DNA of 64,000 nucleotides. Source: Tritrichomonas musculus. Taxonomy: Eukaryota > Parabasalia > Tritrichomonadida > Tritrichomonadidae. Under the pieces are notes generated by a model that saw only the letters and a list, made by a program, of their open reading frames with translations, ran no database searches and had not been told where the DNA came from. The translations under genes and the position numbers were made by a program. Positions 43,001-50,899 of this stretch are shown here, piece by piece. Position 1 is the first letter of the stretch; every line of letters starts with the position of its first letter. Location: the NCBI GenBank assembly GCA_039105265.1, contig JAPFFF010000010.1, positions 2,356,001 to 2,420,000 on the forward strand, in the 5' to 3' direction.

Positions 43001-43148
43001 TAATATATTCTTTAAATTCTTTGGTAGCAATTATTGTTTTGTCGCTCTGTTCGCTGTTATTAGAATCTTTCGGAGGATTCTCATCGGATATTACCGTTGC
43101 GGTATAGTTTTCAGCTTTATCTTGGGAAGTTTGCTTGTCAGAATTCAT
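40047..43148 (-). CDS. BspA-like leucine-rich-repeat membrane protein
   Basis: A 1033-residue protein of the large trichomonad BspA/TpLRR family. Residues about 45-450 are helical, with ankyrin-like units (LIEYSAFFGAIQIFQYLRMN, LWLYAIHSRNAELIHLLESC), as in the DUF3447-type front ends of this family. Residues about 485-940 carry about 20 repeats of 23 residues with the pattern IPSSVTSIGDSAFKKCSSL. A Lys-rich spacer follows, then one hydrophobic segment near the C-terminus (WSLAILLIIISIVICYFYL, about 1005-1023) and a short charged tail. No N-terminal signal peptide is visible. Family members are regarded as surface or secreted adhesins; the topology here is a puzzle treated in the findings. The ATG at 43148 is the first in frame. 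Confidence 0.93.
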   Translation of the reverse strand: MNSDKQTSQDKAENYTATVISDENPPKDSNNSEQSDKTIIATKEFKEYISKKEELYNTLMTFIENSEDNDFQHLIDLINHQNQDENREKYEEILQLIASISDNCHRNKSFFNNLYQIIDHYKNQIKQTFSNEEIFNIFEKKKKMLLFLFQNKIITIDDDIYNRLLTKGEANGNRYIHFFYPEIKKFIDKKKVIYIKEELINIDENIFDGFEEKHNEGENDSFICSLIREDSVEEFIEYVNRSNISLRSQVSPSIFETNSFLIENNKTTLIEYSAFFGAIQIFQYLRMNGVELNPSLWLYAIHSRNAELIHLLESCQVSPPNENYEKCLYESIKCHHNEIAYYIENNLITEDNDETRKSEEFISTILKNHNYAYLNLNFEDSYTFFYLWNYGYHTLVNLFIETRKEYYEKVTFETMSDSNLDKLFLKMKKCFKTMTSDTIVTLQEAANKNQIDIIYYLLLCKKSIPDSCFNKNTVLQKIVIPSSVVSIGNFAFSDCKSLSEIIIPSSVTSIGESAFINCKSLTSFLIPSSVVSIEYSTFNHCESLREIIIPSSVTSIGNYAFYECVSLKKVKIEYSVTSIGKFAFGECTSLEDINIPSSVTSIGDSAFYKCSSFVYIDIPSSVTSIGDSAFKKCSSMNVIDIPSSVTSIGDSTFAECYSLRIIRIPSSVTSIGDCAFLGIRSLIIKGSIKKILPYMFSYCHSLKNITIPSSVFSIEKYAFCSCKYLKTIKIPSSVVSIDKHAFDGCSALKQIEIPTSLKSIEDDVFNECSSLTEIKIPFSVKSIGSHAFSSCTSLKVIEIPSSVVSIDRHAFDGCSALTQIEIPTSLKSIEDYVFNGCSSLTEIKIPSSVVSIDKHAFDGCSALTQIEIPNSLKSIDDYVFNGCSSLAEIKIPFSVKSIGSHAFSGCTSLKVIDIPFSVVSIGDYAFRGCSKLYKYTIPPSVTSIGDNIFDECLPFLQKSFASFLASFEKRFPSKNVKHDLDSKPSLEKPVNKKNNDKPRSKAFTWSLAILLIIISIVICYFYLNDWKFKFQQV

Positions 43149-43394
43149 GGATTAAAATTGTCAAAATTTTTCGGTTATAAAATTCAATATAGTTAACAAA
43201 AAAAAATATTTTTGTTAACTTATTGAAATTCGTATTGTTTTTCAACATATGAAAATATGAAAATCATTAATACTTAATTAACAATGAATATGTTAAATGT
43301 TTTATAAACCAAATTTTTGTTTTGAATAATAAGAGATCAATTTTTGTTTGACATGTCTCGAACTGCGTTGACAAGATATACATTTATCTTTAAT

Positions 43395-43545
43395 TTGCAA
43401 TTAAAAATGGTCTTAATTTTGAAGTTGAAAATACAATCGAGTGCTATCATTGGGATACATATATTTATTTTTTGAAATGTAAAAATAAATGAATGAAAAT
43501 AATCACCTTATTGAGAAAGACTGACAACTTGATGATCATTGGGTG
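43395..43545 (+). pseudogene. Decayed second copy of the 39202 fragment
   Basis: Reads AIKNGLNFEVENTIECYHWD in line with ATKNGLNFEGENAIECYNWD in the fragment at 39202, then LRKTDNL against LRMTDKL, with stops in between. The surrounding 43149-43884 DNA is otherwise AT-rich with nothing else recognised. Confidence 0.6.
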
Positions 43546-43884
43546 ATCGTCTCTTTAATATCTATTAATTAAATATTACTAACCAATTGACTTCATAAAT
43601 AAAATTTAATTTCATAATTTTTGTTAACTTTAGGCGATAAAAAAAAAATACAGATCTCGCCCAAACCAATAAAATTTTGTTCTCACATTTGAAATTAAGA
43701 ATGAAATGAATAAAGAATTCAAATAAATCAGAATGAAATCAAGTTGTCCTAGCTTGCAAAGCCAGATTTACTGTGAATTAATTTAATGACAAGAATATCT
43801 AAATGACTATTCTGTAATCGTCTAAATAGCGATGAATTTTTAAAAAATACAATGAATCTGATTTTAGAAAAAAATTCAAAAAAA

Positions 43885-43956
43885 TTCCGACACGGGGAAT
43901 TGAACCCCGAGCTCTTGGGTGAGAACCAAGTATTTTAACCATTAGACTATGTCGGA
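43885..43956 (-). tRNA. tRNA-Glu (CTC anticodon)
   Basis: The acceptor stem TCCGACA/TGTCGGA, an anticodon stem CTTGG/CCAAG around the loop TTCTCAC, and the T arm CGGGG TTCAATT CCCCG form a complete cloverleaf on the minus strand. The anticodon CUC reads GAG (Glu). There is no intron. The CCA is not encoded. Confidence 0.95.
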
Positions 43957-44194
43957 TTACGAGAATAAATTATATTTATTGGTTTTTTATTATAATAAAG
44001 AGTATTTAATTTTAAAATTAAGTATTTTGGCATTAGTTTGTTTTTGATTTTTTATTGTTCATTTAATGTCCAAATCAATATTTGGACTTTAGCAGGATTA
44101 ATTTTTTTTATTGAGCCAAAAAACTGTTTGATGAATTGTTTATCTTTGAAAGTTTTTTTTATTACATTCATATCATTTCCTAAAATAAAAACCA

Positions 44195-44960
44195 ATGAAC
44201 ACAGAACACAGAAATACAGAATGTATCCCACAACAAATCAAAGTTTTCTCTAAATGGGTTAAATGTGCCTTGTCCGATAACAGATTAGATGTCACAATCA
44301 AGTATATTAAGACCTCAAAGATGGTGTTATATTAGTCGAACTCTCAGAAGTTCCTGTCTGCAAATTGGCGCCACGTGACTGGGAACTTCGACCAAAGCGA
44401 ACAGAAGATATGATTCGCAATAGTGGATTGGCAATTGAAATGTTCACGAAGGACGGTGTCCACCTCAACGGAATCACAGGCAAAGAAGTCACAGAGAGCA
44501 AAGAAAAGTTCAGCCAAAGCAGCGGACAATATCGAAGTTGAGGACGCTGATTCTCGACGACGAATTTGTGTCGCACCGAGAAGAACAATATCGAGAACGC
44601 AGGAAAGAGGTTTGGCCTGATCATGAAATTGAAGGAAACGGATTACAAAAACGGTCAACGCATCAATCCACTCAGAGAGCAGGTCAGCTTTGGAAAACAG
44701 TCATCGACTCGATTGTCCAGCGAGGAATGGTCTGGGACGTCGCCGATGAATTCAACCAAGATCCGCCAGCGGGAACGCCGTTCTACATCTTCCCATCCCA
44801 CGGAAGACACAACCAGCACTTTGTCTACAAGAATGGCATGATTTATACGCAGCAAAACGGCCACGTTGTCACATATGTTGGCGGCGAAGAACCATTCATC
44901 ATGATGCCACCAAGCAAGACTCTCAAAGCAAGACAAACATTCAGAATTCAACTCATTTAA
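44195..44960 (+). pseudogene. Calponin-homology / beta-trefoil cytoskeletal protein pseudogene
   Basis: From ATG 44195 the reading gives a calponin-homology start (IKVFSKWVKCALSDNRLDVT). It then shifts frame near 44310 and continues with DGVILVELSEV, DWELRPKRTEDMIRNSGLAI and DGVHLNGITGKE, all typical of the actin-binding CH fold. Near 44510-44540 the frame changes again, and the rest of the CH domain and following region are largely lost. The last part (44538-44960) ends with FYIFPSHGRHNQHFVYKNGM and VVTYVGGEEPFIMMPP, like a ricin/fascin-type beta-trefoil end. GC content is well above the surroundings, as for a former highly expressed gene. The CH call is firmer than the trefoil call. Confidence 0.78.
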
Positions 44961-45237
44961 ATACAAAAATATTTAAGTGTATTTTTGTATTGGCATTATA
45001 GATATAGATAAACAAGCAACCTTTTGGAAATCTTCTTTATTTTTGTTTTTATTTAATCGATTCTTTTAAAAAAAGTTTTGGCAAATGTCCAGGAATTTAA
45101 AACTTATGTGTTTCAGTTCATTTACTATTTGAATTCTTTTTTTTTTTTTTTAAAAAAAAAAAAGATAAACAATTGGGATTCATATTTGAATAAAAAAGTT
45201 TTTTTTTTTCTATTTTTATTTGGTCGACCAAAAATAT

Positions 45238-47151
45238 ATGCGAAAAAATAAATCGCAACAAAGGCCAAAGAAAGGAAAGAAAGGATTCTCAGAAGATGGT
45301 ACTCGAGTACCTTTAGAGAGGCCTCCGCCTGTTGAAGTTGGTGATTTCAATGATACGTTTGTCAATTATTATCGAGCAATATTAACTCCAAATTCGCTCA
45401 CTCTAGAAGAATTCCAAAAAATGATTGATATATATCGCACACCGCATCCCAATGTTTTCAGGCTCTCCACCAATTTTCCTCAATATAATAATATTGAAAA
45501 AGAAATGAATGATTTTTTTGAAAAACTAAAGAAAGAAAAGGTCGATATTGTTGAATACAACTATTTTCCAATCAAATATGGTCGTATTTTTAAGATATCA
45601 CTTGATAAAACACTTCTACGAAGAGATCCAAGATTTCGTCCTTTTCGAGATTGGCTTAACTTGCAAACAGAGCTTGGCAGATCGCATCGCCAAGAATTTG
45701 TCTCAATGATTCCTACATATTTTTTGGATGTCCAGCCGACAGATTCAGTACTCGACATGTGTGCAGCACCAGGTTCAAAGACATCGCAGATAGTTGAAAT
45801 ATTAGACGCAGAAGATGGCTTTGTTGTAGCGAATGACATCGACATTCGTCGATGTCGTAATTTAGTCCACAATCTACAAAAAATTGGCACACAAAATGTA
45901 CTCATTACTTGTCAAAAAGCTCAATTTTTTGTCTCCGAAGATGTCCTCTTTGATAAAGTGCTGTGCGATGTCCTCTGCACTGGAGATGGAACGTTACGTA
46001 AGAATCCAGCCGTTGGAAAATATTGGACACCAAAGAAAGGTGCGGATTTGCATGGTGCTCAAAGGTGCATATTAAAACGTGGACTTGAATTAACAAAAGT
46101 TGGTGGTTATTGTGTTTATTCTACATGTTCGATGAACCCGATTGAGAATGAGTCTGTTGTTAATTCTGTTCTTCTTGAGACTGAAGGAGCTGTTGAGATT
46201 GTAGATTGTTCTGATAAGTTTCCTGATCTGAAAAGGCATTGTGGAATGACTGAGTGGACTGTCTATGATTTTACTAATGGCGAAATTGGTGATAAAATTG
46301 AAAAATACGAAGATGTTCCTGTTGATAAAAAAGAAAAAATTAATCCGACAATGTTTTGTCAGCCACAAGTTCCAAACTTGTCCTGTTGCATGAGGTTTTA
46401 TCCGAATGATGACGATAGTGGCGGCTTCTTCGTAGCGCTTCTTCATAAAGTGAAGGATTTTAAAAGAATTTCAAGAGTAAAATCAATTCCACAACAGCCA
46501 CTTAATGAAGCGCCATACATCAACATGACACAAGGAAACACGTCTGTTTTAGAAACAATAAAATCAATCTTCGGTTTGGATGAACATTTTCCATATAATC
46601 AGATCTTCGTTAGAGATGAGAAATCTGTTCATAACATCTCATACATAAGCAAAAGAATAGCTGACATTCTTAATAAATATGGATCTGAGAAGTTTAATAC
46701 TGTTTCGTGCGGATCTCCAATTTTCACATGGAGAAACTTTTCCAAGGGTGTGTCTCATCCTTATCCTGCAATTGAAGGCGTTCATATCCTGCTGAAATAT
46801 GCACATAAAAGAGTATTTAAATTCAAGCCAAACGAAATAAAAATGCTCTTGCAAGCTGGACATAATGGCCTGAAGTTTACTGACCTCAGTGAAGAAACTT
46901 TCCTTCAAATGAAAGATGATGAATCAACAGGTGCTCTCTTCTATATCCCAGGGACACCATTCGCTTATGGCGGAATGACTCTTAAGGCTTCATGCACGGC
47001 GTATTTAAGGAAAGATCTTTTGCCTATTGCTTTAAAAAACTTAATTCTCGCTTATCCAGAACTGGCAGATGAAGAGGAAATAAGAACAATTGAAGCTGAA
47101 GCTGAAAAGACTGAAGAAAAAGATAATGATGATGATATGGACGGCAATTAA
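45238..47151 (+). CDS. NSUN2/Trm4-type RNA cytosine-5 methyltransferase
   Basis: The frame is open from TTG 45220; the first ATG is 45238, giving 637 residues, within the usual range for NSUN2/Trm4. These enzymes methylate C5 of cytosines in tRNA, using S-adenosylmethionine. Motif I is DMCAAPGSKTSQ (near 172), motif IV is DVLCTGDGTLRKNP (near 243), and motif VI is YSTCSMNPIENE with the catalytic cysteine (near 294). In most relatives motif IV reads DVPCSGDGT, so Pro is Leu and Ser is Thr here, while the key Cys stays. The N-terminal LTLEEFQKMIDIYRTPHPNV region and the C-terminal PUA-like half (GVHILLKYAHKRVFKFK) are present. The N-terminus is very basic (KSQQRPKKGKKG), fitting RNA binding or nuclear targeting. 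It is the clearest housekeeping protein gene in the window. Confidence 0.95.
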   Translation: MRKNKSQQRPKKGKKGFSEDGTRVPLERPPPVEVGDFNDTFVNYYRAILTPNSLTLEEFQKMIDIYRTPHPNVFRLSTNFPQYNNIEKEMNDFFEKLKKEKVDIVEYNYFPIKYGRIFKISLDKTLLRRDPRFRPFRDWLNLQTELGRSHRQEFVSMIPTYFLDVQPTDSVLDMCAAPGSKTSQIVEILDAEDGFVVANDIDIRRCRNLVHNLQKIGTQNVLITCQKAQFFVSEDVLFDKVLCDVLCTGDGTLRKNPAVGKYWTPKKGADLHGAQRCILKRGLELTKVGGYCVYSTCSMNPIENESVVNSVLLETEGAVEIVDCSDKFPDLKRHCGMTEWTVYDFTNGEIGDKIEKYEDVPVDKKEKINPTMFCQPQVPNLSCCMRFYPNDDDSGGFFVALLHKVKDFKRISRVKSIPQQPLNEAPYINMTQGNTSVLETIKSIFGLDEHFPYNQIFVRDEKSVHNISYISKRIADILNKYGSEKFNTVSCGSPIFTWRNFSKGVSHPYPAIEGVHILLKYAHKRVFKFKPNEIKMLLQAGHNGLKFTDLSEETFLQMKDDESTGALFYIPGTPFAYGGMTLKASCTAYLRKDLLPIALKNLILAYPELADEEEIRTIEAEAEKTEEKDNDDDMDGN

Positions 47152-47548
47152 AAGATAATTATTTTTAATTTGATATTCAGTATACTTTTATTTAATATAA
47201 ATGCAGTGTTATCAATAAATCAATACATTTTTTTTTCACTTTTGTTGTTCTTTCTTGCTAATATATCTCGAGATATATTAAACTCCTCTAATTTGGCATA
47301 TATATAAGCAATTAAAAGGTATTATACTTAAGTACATACATGTATGAAAAATTTTCACTTATAACTATAATAAAAATAAAGAGATCCTATATTAATATAC
47401 TTGATCATTTTTATATCAGTTTTTATTGAAATATAATATACTATACTGTATTTTTTTAAATATCTATGGAATGAAAATTCATGGCTGGAAAATTTGATAC
47501 TAGTTTTACAAAAATTTCAATTTTTTACAAATTTTCCACATTTTTCTT
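47152..47548. other. Intergenic stretch with a 22-bp perfect palindrome
   Basis: A perfect palindrome centred on CTCGAG occupies 47259-47280, its arms reading TAATATATCTC inwards. It lies about 110 bp after the methyltransferase stop and 270 bp before the next start. Otherwise AT-rich DNA. Confidence 0.6.
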
Positions 47549-49806
47549 ATGGAATATAAAGAATATGTTCATTTAAAAAAACATATTTATGATTATATGA
47601 TTAAATATCTGACCAACAAAAGTGAATCAGGCCATCTTTTCCAAGATCTGACCAACCAGATTAATGTTCTTCAATATCAAAAAGATAAATCTGAATTTAA
47701 ATTGATACTCACGCTAATAAATAAGGTATCTAAAAATATTCATCGTTTTCCTTTATTTTTAGATAAGATTAAACAATTTTTATCATTTTATGAAAAATGT
47801 ATCAATCAAACTTTCTCTAATCAAGAAATTTATAATATTTACAAAAACAACAAACGAATTCTTCTTTTACTCATTGAAATGAGGATACTAACCATAGACC
47901 AAATTATTACAAAACTAATGCTCAAAAAAATATATGATTTAGATGGTTTCTATAGCAGAGTGAAAGGCAGCTATGGCGAAATAGATTCCAGCAAATTTGA
48001 ATATTTTCATGAAAAATTATCAAGCTATTTAAGTTTTTTGAGTTACTTTTATCCAGAAATTAAACAATTCCTTACAAAATATGAGCTGACAAAAATTGAA
48101 AAAGAAATGAAAAAACAAAATGAAAGCATTATGAATGATTTTGATAAAAACCGCAAAATTGGAGAAAATGAATCATATATTTGTCAATTAATTCGTCAAG
48201 ATTTAATTGAAGAATTTGTTTCATATGTCAATCGATACAATATTTCAGTTTCGACTCAAATTCTTCCTTCAATTTTTGAAACAAACCGATTTTTATGCAT
48301 AAGAAAACCGACATTAATTGAATATGCTGCATTTTATGGATCAATTCAAATTTTTAAATATTTAAGATTAAATCATGCTGAATTATTGCCATCATTATGG
48401 CTTTATGCAATTCATGGCAAAAATCCAGAAATAATTCACCTTCTTGAACAAGATCAAATATTGCCGGAAGATAAATCATATTTGGAATGTTTTGAAGAAT
48501 CAATCAAATGCCATCATAATGATATTGCAGATTATATTTATGATAATTTGATCAATCAAGATGCTGCTAACAATGAAGATGATTATAAAAAGAACAAAAT
48601 TGCTTTTGGGTTTCGATATCACAATTATAAATATTTTAAAAAAAATGTATCAAATTCGCAATTCATTCTTTATTATGCAAGCACAAATGATTATTTGACG
48701 ATTGTTAAGATTTTGATTTATTCCGGAAAAGTAGATATTAACAAATCCATAATTTGAACTATTTTTCTTGAATAATGACTTTTTGGCAAAAGGAATTCTA
48801 TTTTATTTTTCAGTTGATTGTGTTTCATTATTTAATGATTGAATGGCATTTTAAAATTAGCAATTTTTAATCATATTTAAAATGTAATATTTCATCGTGA
48901 TATTTTCATTTATTTTTTTTTAATGTAAATGCCCTTCAATTGGCCGCTTCACATAATAATAGTGACATTGTTGATTTTTTAATGATGCAGCCAGAAATTA
49001 AATTGCACAAAGAATATTTTATGTTCTGTGAAAAATTAACGCAAATAACTTTGCCATCTTCAATTACATCAATTGATGATTTCGCTTTTTTTCGTTGCTT
49101 CTCATTAGAAAGTATAACTTTTCCTTCTTCAGTAACCTCTGTTGGAGAAGCTTCTTTCCGAAAATGTTCTTCGCTAGTACATATAACAATACCTTCTTCC
49201 GTAGTTTCAATTGGAAATTATGCATTCAATGAATGCACATCATTAGAACAAGTCTTATTTGAGAATCCATCTTCATTAACAGCAATTGGAAAATATACTT
49301 TTAATAAATGTTCATCTTTGAAGCAAGTCTCGCTTCCTTCTTCTGTAACATCAGTAAATGAAAATGCATTTTCAGAATGCTCATTATTAAAGGAAATAAC
49401 ATTACCTTCTTGTTTAACTTCGATTGGGAATAGTTCTTTTTCTCAATGTTCATTATTGGAACAAATAGCAATTCCTATTTCAGCAACAAAAATTGGCGAT
49501 TTTGCATTTGAATATTGTTCATCTCTCAATCAAGTAACTTTTGAAAGCCCATCTTCTTTAAAATCAATTGGATTGATGGCCTTTAGAGAATGTATATCTT
49601 TAAAAAGTCTATCTATTCCATGTTCAGTACAATCGATTAAAAATGCTCAATTTTTAAATTGCAAAGCATTAGAAAAAATAACGATTTTTTCTAATTTAGA
49701 AATCAATAAAACATCATTTAAAGGATGCAATAATATAGAAATTAATAAAATTTCGCACAAACAATCGAAGCTAAAATCAAAATCAAGAATAAAATATCCT
49801 TCTTAA
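47549..49806 (+). pseudogene. BspA-like gene split in two and lacking its membrane anchor
   Basis: The first frame (47549-48757, 402 residues from ATG) matches the helical and ankyrin-like front end of the BspA protein at 40047 (for example ENESYICQLIRQDLIEEFVS and SLWLYAIHGKNPEIIHLLEQ). It stops in the middle of an ankyrin unit after VDINKSII. About 175 bp of AT-rich DNA with stops follows. The reading then resumes with NALQLAASHNNSDIVDFLMM and about nine or ten BspA repeats (ITLPSSITSIDDFAFFRCFS) to 49806. The end has no transmembrane segment, unlike the relative. I see no trichomonad-type intron signals (GTAYGT, ACTAACACACAG) at the gap, so an insertion or local decay is more likely than splicing. 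The two frames could still yield a short protein from the first half. Confidence 0.7.
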
Positions 49807-49844
49807 AAAATAATAAATAATTTCATATAATCCAACCCAAAACG

Positions 49845-49911
49845 TAAAAATGATAGAAAATATAGTGGTGATATCAGTTTTATCTTGGAAAGAATGCTTG
49901 TCAGAATTCAT
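49845..49911 (-). pseudogene. 5' stub of another BspA-type gene with its upstream region
   Basis: On the minus strand, ATG at 49911 starts MNSDKHSFQDKTDITTIFS, close to the first residues of the BspA protein at 40047 (MNSDKQTSQDKAENYTATVI). Similarity extends about 45 bp upstream of both start codons (AAATTG, CAAA, TTTTTC, GTTA in the same order), so promoter and first codons were copied together. The rest of the gene is missing; the stub runs tail to tail into the broken BspA gene. Confidence 0.65.
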
Positions 49912-50042
49912 GGAGTATAAATTGCAAACTTTTTCAGTTAAATAAATCTTAATATGTTTAAAAAAAATCCTTCTCAAGTGTTTTATAAACAAAAAACAGC
50001 TCATAAAATTTGATTTATTATTTTAATACAAATTGCTTTTTA

Positions 50043-50844
50043 CAGCGTTGTTTATCGATACGACTAAATACCGGTTACCGAAGAAGTATCGGTATTCGGT
50101 AAATATCGATACTTTTTTGCTCGGTATTTTTTAGTATCGATACAAAAGTGCTTCGGTATTTTTAGAGTATCAGCGATTATTAAAAAAGCACTTTATAATA
50201 CTTTTTATCAGTATCGATACGGTATTTTAATATATAAATTTTATTAATAAATAATGAATAAAAATACTAAAACATTTGATTATTTAATTTTAAATAAATA
50301 TTTTAATTATAAATATAATTACTAGCCTATAAAAAGTATATTATTGTCTTTCTTCTTCAGAAATCTCGTCATATTCATTTTCATTAAACAATCCAAATTT
50401 TCGATATCATTATTATCATTAAAAACAATAAAATTTATATATATTGTGTACTTTCTCATATTAATAGTTAATTCAATAGTTCTGGAATGTTATATTTATC
50501 TACAAATAGAAATTGACATAAAGATGATAAAATTTACGATATTTCAGAAACCATTGATTATTCAATTATTATGATGATTATTTGTTGTAAAATATGTAAT
50601 TAAAGAGAATTAACAATATTCATTAGAACCTTATAAATTTCTTTAATCATCTTTAAATGAATCCGATACATTTTTTGTTAAAAAAATACCGACAAAAAAC
50701 CTGACATTCGATATAAATTCTCCACTTTTGTATCAATACTTCGGTTTTTTATCGATAAATACCGTTACCGGCGGTTAGAGCCGGTAATATCGATATTTTA
50801 CCGGGAAAATAACCGCTACCGGAGAGGATCGATACACAACACTT
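50043..50844 (+). mobile_element. 802-bp hAT-like MITE, copy 1
   Basis: The ends are CAGCGTTGTTTATCG and, inverted, AAGTGTTGTGTATCG. A perfect 8-bp target duplication, GCTTTTTA, stands at 50035-50042 and 50845-50852. The CAGNG-type end and the 8-bp duplication fit the hAT superfamily. The outer 170 bp on each side are full of TATCGATA and ACCG motifs in both orientations; the centre is plain AT-rich. No transposase is encoded. It is nearly identical to copy 2 at 56415-57216 (opposite orientation, same length). Confidence 0.93.
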
Positions 50845-50899
50845 GCTTTTTATGTAAAAAGATTGTATATATATAGAACAATTGGGTTAAAATTTTTTA

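Noticed and set aside
48758-48932. Spliceosomal intron joining the two halves of the BspA gene at 47549
   Set aside because: No GTAYGT at the start or ACTAACACACAG-like end, and stops occur immediately; damage is more likely.
50344-50574. 76-codon frame inside the hAT-like MITE, also in the second copy
   Set aside because: Present in both only because the copies are near identical; AT-biased composition and no transposase likeness.
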